A stretch of 64,000 bases of DNA from Diphasiastrum complanatum (GCA_029204225.1 CM055095.1:74019501-74083500), one strand, 5' to 3'; shown: positions 47,900 through 59,323, numbered from the stretch's first letter. The notes: generated from the letters alone by a model not told the origin. Numbers and translations are program-made.

Positions 47900-49304
47900 A
47901 TGGCGGTGGAGAACGCAGGCGCTAGTGGTGGCGATGGCGATGGAGAAGACAACGACCCTCCTCTTCCTGCTATTTTAGGAAATTTCTCTCAAGATGTAGA
48001 TATGGATGCTGGAACTGCAGCGACCCCGCCGTTGGTGTCTCTGCTGCCTCTTTCGCCCCCGGTTTCTTGTGGAGGTGATGACTTGCTTCCCTCTCCTTCG
48101 TGTGAGAAATCTTTTCCGTCCTCTTTTCCTCCTTCGCCCTTCTCGCACTCTCTTTTCTCTCCTCCTCCTTTTTCTTCCATCCCTTGCTTCTCCTCTGCTC
48201 CTCCTTTGGCTTCTTCCCCTTCCGCTGCTGTTGATTTTGCTTTTTCTCTCCCTCCTGATGCGCACATCTGTCTTCCTCCTGCTGCTTCGGTGCTGCAGGT
48301 TTCACTGCCTGTGGTGCCTCCTTCCTCTCTATTCCCCTCTTTGCTTTCCCTCCTTTGGGCCTACCAACTTCCCTCTTTTCTTCTTGCTATGGCTCCTCGG
48401 TGCCCTGCACCTCTGCGGCTATGCAGGTTGATGGAATCCCTCTTCCACGTATTGCCAAGCGACGAGGCAGTCCACAACGGCAGCTTCGACATCCTCCGCT
48501 GTTATCGGACAGGAAGTGGGCCCATCGTCCTCTGCGACAGCTTTATCGTACACACTACTGCATCCTGGAAGCATTCAATCAGCTGTTGTTGCAGGCGCAG
48601 GAGCACCCTCCTTGCCACTTGGCAGTGCTGCCCCTCTTGCAGCTGGCCGCCCAACTGGCAGCTTCGCTTTCTGAGCTGCTACCTCTCCTTCGTAGGATGG
48701 TTTGAAGGTTCGCAACTTCCACCTTGATCCATCTCTCTTCTCCGCACACTTGGATGCTCTTTCGAACAGGTCTGCAGTTGCTTATTTTATGGGCAAGCCC
48801 CCTTTTGCGGATAATGTCAAATGTTTTGGAACAAGTCATTGGGAGCGGCTCAATGCCAAGGTGCTTTCTTCTCAAGCTTTGGGCAAAGGCTTCTTCCTGT
48901 TCAATTTTGCCATTGCCCAAGAAGTTAACTCCATTCTAGCCAATGGCCTGTATCTTCATGCATGCAATCCTGTTTATGTCACTAGATACACTGATGCCTT
49001 CACGATACATGACTCCTCTCAGAGGGAAGTCTCGGTATGGCTTGAGTTCCCATTTTTTCCTCCCAAGCTTTTGCCCTCATTGGATGTGGTTCTTCCTAGC
49101 CTCGGCAAGGTGCTGCTTCTTCAGCCGCCTAAGCTTCATAATCCTTCTCCTCATGTGCGCGCCTGCATTCCTTGGAAGCTTGCTGACACTCCTGTCGAGC
49201 AGCTGCAGTTTCACTACGATGATCGAGTCTACTCACAGATGGTTGTCTTCAGAGGATTTAAAGAGGGATATACATGCAAAACTTCTCTCTGCTTCTCCTG
49301 TTGA
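47900..49304 (+). pseudogene. Plant L1-type LINE ORF1 relic with DUF4283 domain
   Basis: Starts MAVENAGASGGDGDGED, followed by a Pro/Ser/Leu-rich region with at least two frame changes (48,355-48,705 in another frame), then the DUF4283-like part at 48,702-49,304. That part reads FHLDPSLFSAHLDALSNRSA, AYFMGKPPFADNV, GKGFFLFNFAIAQEVNSIL, REVSVWLEFPFFPPKLLPSL, VRACIPWKL. DUF4283 is the usual N-terminal domain of plant L1 ORF1 proteins. The zinc knuckle normally following is absent, and a 24-bp tandem repeat (49,321-49,368) lies beyond the stop. No ORF2 follows. Confidence 0.7.
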
Positions 49305-49320
49305 TCCGGTCTCTCCCATG

Positions 49321-49368
49321 GTAGCCTTTGCTTCTGATGGGGGTGTAGCCTTTGCTTCTGATGGGGGT
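49321..49368. repeat. 24-bp tandem repeat, two units
   Basis: GTAGCCTTTGCTTCTGATGG followed by GGGT is repeated exactly once. Confidence 0.9.
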
Positions 49369-49479
49369 GCTTCTTTACAAACCGTCGCATGAATATCTAC
49401 TCTTGGAATGCCCTCAATGGTCCTCTGAGACGCTCCTTCGCCATTGCTACGGAGCCCCTTTCTCAAACAACAAATACAC

Positions 49480-50314
49480 ATACCAAGATTTTGCTAAATG
49501 GGAACATTATAGTCATCGATTTGCACAACTCACAACAAACCTATTTTTCAGAGCCATTAAAATTTTAATTTTCCAAGTTATTAGTTCCATTTATATACGT
49601 CTTCGAGAAGGTACATTAAATCATCAATGATGGTAACATTGAAAGTTTGCTACATCTAAGTCTTGGCTTCAAAGATTTTTCAAATATATAATTTACAAAA
49701 GAACATTTTTGCTATGATTCTTCAACTTGGACCCCCAACATTTTTTTTAACTTTATCTTGTGTTGAAACAAGATGGACACCGTTCACAACTTGTTTGCAA
49801 TATCTGAACTCGATCATAGTACATAGAGCTCTTTTACGAATAGATCCAACTACATGTGCTAGATATGACGTGGCAAAAAGTAATGCACTAAGATTATTGT
49901 TATGTTCCTACATACAACAATAACAATGAATGCGACATTACAACTTTTATTGACACACAAACACATTTAATCCTACTATATTTTAATTAAGGAATGCAGG
50001 ACATTCAATACATTTTAGAACCATATGCTGTTGCAAATTATTATACAGCTTACTTGACTAAAACTGACACAACTATGTCACGCATGTTGCAACAAACTAT
50101 CAAAACATCGATAGCACAAGGTGATGACACATTTACTCGATTAAAAAATGTAGGCAATACTTTTTTAAATACCCAACAAATGAGTGCACAACAAGCAGCT
50201 TTTATTGTTTTATCACTACCATTACATGCTTCAACAAGACCATTTACTTTTATGAATACAAATCCTGAATACAAACGTGCATTTAAAAAAAAAAAACAAA
50301 ATGAGATTTTGTAG
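49480..50314 (+). pseudogene. Helitron Rep/helicase relic, animal/fungal-like type
   Basis: Pieces: FAQLTTNLFFRAIKILIFQV (49,520-49,590), ILQLGPPTFFLTLS and RIDPTTCARYD (49,700-49,880), then an open frame 49,994-50,314. That frame reads QDIQYILEPYAVANYYTAYL, NVGNTFLNTQQMSAQQAAF, VLSLPLHASTRPFTFMNT. QLGPPTFF-T-S and DP-TCARY are typical of the Helitron N-terminal domain. The YYTAYLTK segment corresponds to the Rep tyrosine motif. The HUH region between them is missing, and no helicase motifs follow. Stops and deletions make it non-functional. Confidence 0.72.
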
Positions 50315-50685
50315 TGGGCATTTCCTATCCTACCCTCAACTCTAGATCCAAGCACACAAGCATCAAGGATATGAAGAAGATTAACTAGTTGTCACGCGGA
50401 GATTCGTTCCCATGAGAGCAATAACATAGTTCATTATCCAGCATATGCATATGATCCATATCTAACACTAAGATCCATTAACACTAAGTATTAACACTAC
50501 ATCCATTAACACTAGATCCACAACAATGATAGAAACTTACTCTTCTCTCTTATAGGCCTCCACATAATATTCCAGAAGTGGCTTGCAAGCAACTGATTAG
50601 GTTCTTTTGGCTCTTTTTCTGGTTATTGGTTTTCTATGCCAAAATTGCCTTTGCTCTAGCTTCATTTGATTCATTTTGCTGCTCT
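50315..50685. other. Intergenic DNA, small tandem words
   Basis: ATCCATTAACACTA-like words repeat near 50,468-50,520. No gene is recognised. The base composition is AT-rich. Confidence 0.45.
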
Positions 50686-52836
50686 TGTAAAAGTACAATA
50701 GTTGAGGACCATAAATGGATCTTTGAATGATCCACAAGGTTGATTGTGTGCTTGATTAACAATCTATTAGATACCAGTCAACAAATCAAAATCTAGTTTA
50801 TTAAATTGGTAGATAACAAGTAGTGACAATCAAAGCATTGATCAAAAGCTTGATCCCGAGTTCACAAGTGTGAACAATAGGCTGTTGTACAGCCTGTAGA
50901 CAGTATTTGATGTGTGCCAAAGCTTGGTTTCATTAGAATCAATCACAATCTTCATACATAGAGAGAAAATCCGAGTTTTCTTATAGAGCACCAAAAACAT
51001 TCTATCTTCTCCCTATGGAGAAAGGGAATACATAGTAAAACACACTTTCTTTGCTAAGTTAGGTGAAAATCCAGTATGTAATAAGGAAGCAGACTCAACT
51101 TTCTTGTCCTAAAATGAAACCGTAGCCTAGATCCTAGAGTCATGCTTGGTAGAAATCTCATCATAAATCAAGGTCTAGATCCTACAAAGTAGGAATCACT
51201 ACCAAATGGACACAACCACTCCTCTTGACTTGTGCTAAACTACATTAGGTGCAGATTGCCATGTGGGACTTTGGCCATACAAGTGTCAAACAAAAAATAT
51301 AGACAAAATGTGCAATATTCTACATGGCTAGATTTGCCAACATAGGCAATTTTTCACACTCCTCAAATCTAGCCTTGAAAACAACAATACTTTTATCAAT
51401 CACTCCAATTGAAGATCTAAGCTTGAAAATTGAATCTTTAGGTAAAGATTTAGTAAACAAATCAGACAAGCAACTTGATGATGACACATGTTGGAGCTTG
51501 ATTTCTTTGGCTTGCACTTTCTCCCTCACGAAATGATGAGCAATGTCTATGTGTTTGCTCCTTGCATGGAATGTAGGATTAGTTGCAAGTGATTGGGTTG
51601 ATTGGTTGTCACAATAGATGATAGGGATCTCCTCCTCCATGACATGAAGCTCCACCAATAGCCTTTTGAGCCACAAGACCTCCTTGCATGTTGATGTCAA
51701 GGTCTTGTACTCGGATTCTGTGGAAGATAAGGAGATAATATCTTGCTTTTTGGAAAGCCATGATACTACTCCATCACAAAGAAAAGTGGCAAAGCACTTG
51801 TTGATTTCCTATCCACTTTGTCACCTGCAAAATCCGAGTCACTATAGGATCTTAAGCCAAGATTAGTCCCTCTATACAATAATATGCCAAAACTCCTAGT
51901 AGATGAAATGTATCTTCGGAACTCTTTTGGCCATCTTCCAATGTGAAACTAGAAGACCTTGCATGAATTGGCTTAACTTTCCAACACTATAACTAAGATC
52001 AAGTCTAGTTATATTTAAATAAATCAAGGAGCCTATAAGCCTTCTATATAATGTGATGTCCTCAAAGGATGCTTCATCACCATCAATAGATGCTTTTACA
52101 TGTTGCTTCATTGGAGTCTTTACAATTTTTCATTCAAAATCTATCTAGGATGGATGTAGCATACTTAGATTGACAAATAAAGCTAAAATCACATCCTCTA
52201 GTAACCTCTATTCCTAGAATGAAGCTTAATAGGCCGAGATCTACCATTTCAAACTCTTTTGCCAAAACAATTTTTACATCTCCAATTCAATCTAGATCAT
52301 TACCACTCAAGATAATGTCATCTACATACAAAACAAGAATAATGATTTTGCCATCATGAAATCTTATGTAAAATGATGGATCATAAGCACTCATTACAAA
52401 ATTAATGGAAATGAGAAAAGAGTTAAGCCTAGAGTACCATGCTCTAGGTGCTTGCTTGAGCCCATAAAGGCTCTTCTTCAAGAAACACACCTTTCCTTCA
52501 TGCTTTGCCTTGATGAAGCCCTCGGGTTGCCTCATGTAGATCTCTTCCTCCAAATAACCATTGAGGAAAGCATTTGAAAAATCAAGTTGGAATAGCTCTC
52601 AATTGAAGGTTGTAGCAATACTAATGATCAACCTAATAGTATCAAGCTTAGCCACAGGAGCAAAAGTCTCATCATAATCAATGCCTTCGGTTTGTAAAAA
52701 CCCTTTTGCTACAATCCTAGCTTTATGCTTACTTATTGATCCATCTTGAATATACTTCAATCTAAACACCCACTTGCAATCAAGTGGTCATAGCATGTTG
52801 GCTCATCTAACATTGAAGTAAAAAAGGTGTAAGATG
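50686..52836 (-). mobile_element. Copia element 3 (outermost), truncated
   Basis: A minus-strand copia with a candidate 3' LTR at 50,686-51,358 (starts TGTAAAAGTAC, ends TTTTTCACA; 673 bp), a purine tract beside it (GAGGAG on the minus strand), then RNase H and RT up to about 52,800. There the 5' LTR of copia element 1 begins, so the remainder is presumably displaced beyond the right edge of the window or lost. Confidence 0.65.
51359..52800 (-). pseudogene. Copia element 3 RT-RNase H
   Basis: Minus strand: [47 protein letters not shown] and LVLYVDDIILSGNDLD (RT, 52,750-52,287); YRRLIGSLIYLNITRLDL (52,080-52,010); STCKEVLWLKRLLVELH, YCDNQSTQSLATNPTFHARS, KHIDIAHHFVREK and LSDLFTKSLPKDS (RNase H, 51,700-51,400). 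Stops and frameshifts separate the pieces. Confidence 0.85.
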
Positions 52837-53622
52837 TGTTAAAATTGAAAAACAATCCATATTGATTTCTTGGCTTGCTACAAATGTTGTACCATGCAAG
52901 TATGTAGCTCATTAATGCAAAATGCCAAGTTTGGCCTACATAGAACTCGAGCTACATGGTTATGTATTATCTAGTTTGATAAATGCAACTTGCATATAGT
53001 TTGTAGACATAGAATTAGCATGATTATGCTTGTAGAAACTCGTGGCAACTCACATGCATTAATTGTAATGATCCATAGTGACATGCAATGCATGCACAAA
53101 GTTTAATGGACACATGCATGATGATTTGGACATTTCTAGTTAGAACTAGTACACTTGTAAAAAGTTGGTAGAATTTCATGCATGACAAATGACAAATGTC
53201 ACATAGACTCTAGATGTCATTTTGGAATGGATAGATGTGGTTCTATCTCTAGCTACCTCAATCTTCATAAATATGTGTAGCTCTCCACACAATCAATGAT
53301 GAAGAATCAAAGTTTTGTAGCTATCTCATGCCATTCTGGATCTAAACAAATATAGCTTGTTATCTCTCTAGCTCTCTCTCTCTCTCTCTCTCTCTCTAAC
53401 TCGTGTTGAGGCTAATGCTCATACACTGAAATCTTGTATTTTTATTCATTCTTTGATTCATTGCTATTGATTAGCATGCTAGATTGTGAATCAGCCATTT
53501 CTTCTATACTAGATTTTGTTGATCAATCTAGAATCATGTTATATTGCCAATCACAAAGCTTAATTAAGATCAATCACTCTTGTGGACATTCCCTACACGT
53601 GTGAATTCTGGAAATTTTGTCA
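52837..53622 (+). repeat. 5' LTR of copia element 1 (786 bp)
   Basis: Starts TGTTAAAATTG, ends GGAAATTTTGTCA. It contains a short TC run at 53,373-53,398 and TATAAA-like AT-rich stretches. It is repeated from 63,501 to the window end. Confidence 0.93.
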
Positions 53623-53634
53623 TGGTATCAGAGC
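53623..53634 (+). promoter_or_regulatory. Primer binding site, copia element 1
   Basis: TGGTATCAGAGC immediately after the 5' LTR, complementary to initiator Met-tRNA. Confidence 0.93.
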
Positions 53635-54266
53635 CTCATTAAGCTTTGCATGCTAACAACTCTGATTGTACAAGAAACTGAAAGCTAAATCAAGCAAAAA
53701 GGCATGTTTGCAGTTTTTCTAACCTTTCTCTGAAGTGTATTTGGATCAAATCGGACTTGAACTAAATTTTTAGACCTGAATTGAGGTAGTACAGAATTGT
53801 GGAATTCCGCACGTGTGAAAATTAGAGTTTTTCAGTCCCTTTGTTCTCCTTACTTATAGATCCAAAGATACCAGTCTTATAGCTTGATGGAAAGCATTTG
53901 ATCTATACTTTTCATAGAAATTAAAACCAAACAATCTGATTTGTCTAGCAAGAGTTATAAGCTCTTAAAGAGGATAGGGATAGGTCCAAAATCCGAGTGA
54001 CAGCATGTTGATTTGACTCAATTATACTTTGTTCTGAATCCATTGTTTTAAGCATGCCAAAGTGTCTCAACCCACTTTTTGTGTCTGATCTAGATAACTT
54101 GTCTTGTGGAATATTTGAGATTCATCTCAAATATAGTTGCAAGTGTTTCACATATGAAGGTATTTCAATCTTGAAAATACCTATAGTGAAGAGAGCAGCA
54201 ACTCTAAGTCTGATAGGAACAAGCTCAAACATATCTCAATCCAATAACTAAGAAGTCTTCATTATA

Positions 54267-54756
54267 ATGGCATCTCAAGGAGGATATCTTCTAGAAGCAA
54301 GTGAAAGACTAAACACTTCTAATTACTCAATTTGGAAGTTAAGAATGGAGCTTGTTTTGATTCTCCAGGATGTTATGGATATTGTGCTTGGTGTTGAGGA
54401 GGAGCCTCAAGCACAGGTTGAAATTCCTAAATATAAGAAGAGAGCTAGAATGGCTCTACATTTCATTAAGATGAATGTATCTAATAAAATTTTGAGAGAG
54501 ATAGGATCTTGCACTACAACCAAAGAAGCTTGGGATGCACTAAAGACCATCTATGAAGCAAAGAATACTTCTAGAATACTCACTCTTAGGAATCAGATTT
54601 TTCAAAGTTTCCAAAGAAGTGAAGAGAGTGCATCTAACTATGTTCTGAGAGTTAAAGATTTACATAGAGAGCGTTCCTGTGTTGGTGTTACCATTAACCA
54701 AGTTGAGCTAGTTCAAGTCATACTGAATGGCTTGAGAGATGACTATGATAATCTTG
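54267..54756 (+). pseudogene. Copia element 1 gag, 5' part before insertion
   Basis: MASQGGYLLEASERLNTSNY, SIWKLRMELVLILQDVMDIV, then LHFIKMNVSNKILREIGSC, EAWDALKTIYEAKNTSRILTL, ending VILNGLRDDYDNL at the insertion. This is a copia gag (UBN2 type). It resumes at 59,996 in the same frame once the 5,234-bp insert and one 5-bp duplicate are discounted. Confidence 0.9.
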
Positions 54757-55411
54757 TGTGAAAAATACAGATCCTAAGTGGATCTGAACTCCAAGATCAT
54801 TGGCTTGAATGCTTGCACTCCAAACTACATAAGCTAGGAATTGGCAACACATTCTATGCTACCTAGAATGCAAAGAACTTGATCAAAAAGCATTTATCAC
54901 AAATGGAAACTTTCATAAACATCAAGTGCGGCCCAAAATAGCATTATACAGTCCATAATACATCAGCCTACCACTTTTGGAAAGCACCTAAGATCATACA
55001 CAATAGCTTGAAGACAATACACACAACAATGCTCTCAATGGAGGAAGAAACAATGACAATGATCTATTGATCTCAATGAAGCATACAAAAGGTTTCTCCA
55101 ACCTGTTCTCCACGACTTCCCTACTATTTATGGATGAGGAAGATGACTCTCTCTCCTCTCTCTAGAAGGTACTTGACCCTAGATATTCCCTATATAGGAA
55201 AAATAGCTAAAAATGGCTTATATGACCAAAATACATCAAAATGGTCTCATTTTGAAGGGTATGAAGTTTGACACTTCATCATACTGAAAAAATACAGTAA
55301 ATAAAAACATTGTGGCCTGGTTCACACGTGCAAAACTCCAGAACCAAAACTATTTACAATTTTAGCCAATTTAGGCCTCAAACTAGCTAGGAAATGTTGA
55401 CAATTTTCACA
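54757..55411 (-). repeat. 3' LTR of copia element 2 (655 bp)
   Basis: TGTGAAAAATAC to TTTTCACA, next to the polypurine tract. Practically identical to 59,336-59,990. Confidence 0.95.
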
Positions 55412-55438
55412 CTCCCTCTTCAACATTGGATGCTAGTT

Positions 55439-58213
55439 TCAACATAGTCTTGAGCACATTCCAAGATTAGATCTATGCATTAAATATAGGTCCTTTCCCA
55501 ATGGTTTGGTGAAGATATCAGCCACACACTCCTTTGAAGAGACATGTTGAAGCTCCACCTCTTTGGCAATGACTTGATCTCTCACAAAATGGTGAGCAAT
55601 CTCAATGTGCTTGCTCCTTGCATGAAAAACAGGATTGCTTGCCAAGCTTTGGGCTGAAAGGTTATCACAAAGTATGATTGGAGTCTTCTCTGGTTCCAGC
55701 AAGTGAAGATCCAATAACATCCTCTTGATCCAAAGAATCTCCTTGGTGCATGTTGTTAATGCCTTGTACTCGGCTTCGGTGGAAGATAGAGAGATAGTTG
55801 GTTGCTTCTTTGATAGCCATGAGACCACTCCATCTCCAAGATAGATTGCAAAGGCACTTGTTGACTTCCTATCCATTTGATCACCTGCAAAATCTGAATC
55901 TGAAAATCCACAAAGGTTAGGTGTAGTACCTCCATACAAGATGCCAAAATCTCTAGATCCCGAGATGTATCTAAGTACTCTCTTTCCTAGCTTCCAATGA
56001 GCCTCACTAGGATCTTGCATAAATTGACTTAGTTTACCAACCACAAAGCTTAGATCAGGTCTTGTGATGGTTAACCATATAAGAGATCCTATTAGCTTTC
56101 TATAGAGAGTAATGTCCTTGAAGGATCTTTCATTACTTCTTGTAGTTAGCTTTACATTTGATTCCATAGGAGTAGAAACAACTTTACAATCTTCCATATG
56201 AAACCTTTTTAGAATAGAGTTAACATACTTTTCTTGACATATGAATGTAGATTTAGAAGTTCTAATAATCTCTATTCCTAAGATATAATGAAGTTTACCA
56301 AGATCTTGAATTTCAAACTCTCTTTTGAGTGCCATCTTGATTTCATCTATATCTAGATTGTTACCACCACTTAAGATAATGTCATCAACATAGATCAAAA
56401 GTAAAGTGATATCATTTTCATTCAATCTAAAGTAGAGAGAATGATCATACTCACTCATAACAAAGTTTTGAGAAAGTAAGAAGGAATTGAGCTTAGCATA
56501 CCAACTCCTTGGTGCTTGCTTTAGCCCATACAAACTCTTTTGGAGATAGCACACATGATTAGGCTCATCATGTGAAACATAGCCCTCGGGTTGCTCCATG
56601 TAAATATCTTCTTCAAGATCACCATTCAAGAAGGCATTAGTAACATCCATTTGCCACATATCCCAATCATAAAGAGTTGCAAGAGAGATTAGGATTCGAA
56701 TAGTTACCATCTTTGCCACGGGTGCAAAGGTCTCATCATAGTCAATACCATATTCTTGAGCATACCCCTTTGCCACCAACCTTGCCTTGTACTTGTTGAT
56801 TGATCCATCTTGATTTGTCTTGATCTTGAAGATCCACTTACAACCAATTGCCTTCTTGTCCTTTGGAAGCTTTACCAACCTCCATGTGTTGCTTTTGATG
56901 AGTGCTTGATGCTCATGATCCATGGCTTGGATCCATTCCTTCTTTTGAATTGCTTCACCTTTACTTATCAAACATGCATCTCCAATGAACTCCACATCAA
57001 GTCCTTTGTCAATCATTTGACTTACACTAAGCAAATTCTTAGTGATTGAAGGAATGTACAAAACATTTTCAAGATTTGCTTTCCTATTTGTTGAAAGGGA
57101 AATAGGAATAGTGCCTATGCCTTTGATGTCACATTGACCATCATTTGCAGTGTAGATGATGTTACCTTCTCCCTCATAAGACAATAAGGATGTAAAGTAT
57201 TCCTTATGTCTTGTCATGTGAGATGAGGCTCCACTATCAATCCACCAAGGATCATTATCATCTATGTTGGCTAACAAACTTGAAGTCATAACAAGTGATT
57301 CACATGTGTTATGTTCTTCCTCATCTATTGTAAGATTTCCTTGCCTCTCTCCTTGCTCTCTTTTCTTCTTATAACATTCATTTGCAAAATGACCTTTTAT
57401 CCCACAATAAAAGCACTTGAACTTTGACTTATTGTTCTTAGTAGAAGAGGAAGAGGAAGAGTGATCATCATGATCAAAGTTACCACCTTTGGACCATTTC
57501 CCTTTGCCTTTACCTTTGCCCTTGAATTTGCCTTTTGTGAAGAAAGCCTCTTCACCTCCACCTTGCAAGGATGCACCATCAAGCTTTGATTGCAACCTAC
57601 GTTCTTCAGCCAATAAGATTTCTTGCAAGTCAACCACACTTGGCAAGACTCTTTGAATGGCAAAACTTTGCACAAGGTTAGCATGTTCATTTAGCAAACC
57701 ATTCAACATAACTTGGACTATTTCACCATCTTTTATGTTCTCATCAATGCATGCTAAATCATCACTTAGGGACTTAACTCTCAAGATAAATGCATGAGCA
57801 CTTTCACCCTCTCTTTGCCTACTAGAAAATATTTGTCTCCTTAGGGTCAATACCCTAGATGTGGACTTTGATTCAAAGAGCTTCTTTAAGGCATTCCATG
57901 CCTCACTTGCACTTTGACACTTTCCAACTTCCTTGAGAAGTTCATTTGTAACATTCATTTTAATGATATGAAGAGCCCTTTTGGCCTTCTTATCAAACCT
58001 TTGTTGCTCTTGAAGTGTGAGAGGTCTCTCTTCAATTTCTGCAACTATGTCCATGAGTTCATTCAACTCAAGTAAGGACTCCATCCTCACTTTCCAAGTA
58101 GAGTAGTTTGATGAACTCAACCTTTCACTAGACTCTAGCATGATCCCACCATTGGAAAGCCATGATTCTAATGTTTCTTCAACTTTTAGGTTCTGTCCTA
58201 AAGCACTTAGCAC
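55439..58213 (-). CDS. Gag-protease-RT-RNase H polyprotein without integrase (924 aa)
   Basis: A single open frame. Gag: ESSERLSSSNYSTWKVRMES (about residues 27-46) through EEAFFTKGKFKGKG. Zinc knuckle CFYCGIKGHFANEC (about 267-280). Aspartic protease WWIDSGASSHM (about 323-333). Then, around residue 423, protease-end text (CLISKGEAI) passes directly into the RT start (EWIQAMDHEHQAL), with no GAG-pre-integrase, HHCC or DDE core. RT: KWIFKIKTNQDGSINKYKAR, QMDVTNAFLNGDLEE, YGLKQAPRSWY, LLIYVDDIILSG (about 605-616). RNase H: STPMESNVK, SDSDFAGDQMDRKSTSA, SSTEAEYKAL, FHARSKHIEIAHHFVRD, ADIFTKPLGKD. Active-site residues look intact. Compared with element 1 about 400 residues are missing and the frame is kept. 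ATG at residue 25 (MLESSERL) is an alternative start. Confidence 0.93.
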   Translation of the reverse strand: MLSALGQNLKVEETLESWLSNGGIMLESSERLSSSNYSTWKVRMESLLELNELMDIVAEIEERPLTLQEQQRFDKKAKRALHIIKMNVTNELLKEVGKCQSASEAWNALKKLFESKSTSRVLTLRRQIFSSRQREGESAHAFILRVKSLSDDLACIDENIKDGEIVQVMLNGLLNEHANLVQSFAIQRVLPSVVDLQEILLAEERRLQSKLDGASLQGGGEEAFFTKGKFKGKGKGKGKWSKGGNFDHDDHSSSSSSTKNNKSKFKCFYCGIKGHFANECYKKKREQGERQGNLTIDEEEHNTCESLVMTSSLLANIDDNDPWWIDSGASSHMTRHKEYFTSLLSYEGEGNIIYTANDGQCDIKGIGTIPISLSTNRKANLENVLYIPSITKNLLSVSQMIDKGLDVEFIGDACLISKGEAIQKKEWIQAMDHEHQALIKSNTWRLVKLPKDKKAIGCKWIFKIKTNQDGSINKYKARLVAKGYAQEYGIDYDETFAPVAKMVTIRILISLATLYDWDMWQMDVTNAFLNGDLEEDIYMEQPEGYVSHDEPNHVCYLQKSLYGLKQAPRSWYAKLNSFLLSQNFVMSEYDHSLYFRLNENDITLLLIYVDDIILSGGNNLDIDEIKMALKREFEIQDLGKLHYILGIEIIRTSKSTFICQEKYVNSILKRFHMEDCKVVSTPMESNVKLTTRSNERSFKDITLYRKLIGSLIWLTITRPDLSFVVGKLSQFMQDPSEAHWKLGKRVLRYISGSRDFGILYGGTTPNLCGFSDSDFAGDQMDRKSTSAFAIYLGDGVVSWLSKKQPTISLSSTEAEYKALTTCTKEILWIKRMLLDLHLLEPEKTPIILCDNLSAQSLASNPVFHARSKHIEIAHHFVRDQVIAKEVELQHVSSKECVADIFTKPLGKDLYLMHRSNLGMCSRLC

Positions 58214-59323
58214 TCACTTTTCTCTCAACAAATGATAGATAAAGAGATCTATGAAGATTTAGGACCCTAAAACACTTCTATCTTGAACCTAGATGGTTTC
58301 CAAGCATAGAAAGGAAGATTGAAACACATGCAACACTTTGCACACACTAAGAATGGATTACAAAATCAAACCAACCTGAACACACTCTTGCTTAAGCTCT
58401 CAAACTTTCCAGCAAGTGACCAAATCAAGTTATGGTGTGAAGAGTTACTTGCATTCTTAGAAAATACCCAAAACTAGGATGCCAAGATTACCTAGTAATG
58501 AACAAACTTGATCAACATATGATCAACACACTAAGATATTGATTCAACCTGTAAAACCACATGTAAACCACACTTCTAAAAGTTTATAAACTCCAGCAAG
58601 TGATAAATACAAGATTTAGAGGTGAATGAATGAGCACACTTAGTGAATCACAAGACTAGCTTCACTATCTTGTCAAATCTTGGTGTTTAGATGTAGATCT
58701 AAGATCACTTCACATGAGAATGTTCCTCAACCTGTTAAGAACCTGAAAACACACTTGCATAATGGTTAACACCTTCCAGCAAATGCTCCAATCAAATTAC
58801 ATAAGGAGAGTTACTTACATGCTCAACAAAGTACACCAAAATTTATGCCAAAATTGATGACAATCTTTACAATATGCTCTTCACAATGGAGCTTACAATA
58901 TGTTCACCCAAAAAAGGGGATCTTTCATCCAAATGGGAGCTTTGCTCAGCCTTTAGGAGAATTACAACTCACTCAAAAGAGCATTTGTCATCCACTTAAG
59001 GAGAAGTTTCATCCACTTAAGGAGAGTGTTCATCCAAGAATGGAGATTGTCAACAATAGGATTGAAAAGAACATTGTTAGTATTGAATATGCACAAGCCT
59101 CACAATCACAAATGATTAGGTGTTATGATCTGATCCAAAATAGTTTCTTTTCAGCCTCTGATCTTCAATAGACCTGAAATATGCTTTTGATCCACAAGTT
59201 CAACTCACAAAACAAAGGTTAGTAAGATTTGATCAACAAAGCAATGCAAAATCATGCTAGAACTTGATCAAACATCCAAATATCACCAAAAATGGAATAC
59301 TTACTGTAAATAGAAGCCAACCA
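58214..59323 (-). other. Long leader of copia element 2
   Basis: About 1.1 kb between PBS and gag, without a coding signal. It carries loosely repeated blocks: CCAGCAA(G/A)TG with nearby AGAGTTACTT occurs around 58,410-58,455 and 58,775-58,815, and CATCCACTTAAGGAG occurs twice near 58,992-59,025. It may hold packaging or expression signals. That is inference. Confidence 0.6.

Noticed and set aside
58845-59171. Plus-strand frame with FHPLKE and HPRMEI repeats
   Set aside because: It lies in the leader of copia element 2 on the opposite strand. The repeats reflect leader repeats, with no family match.
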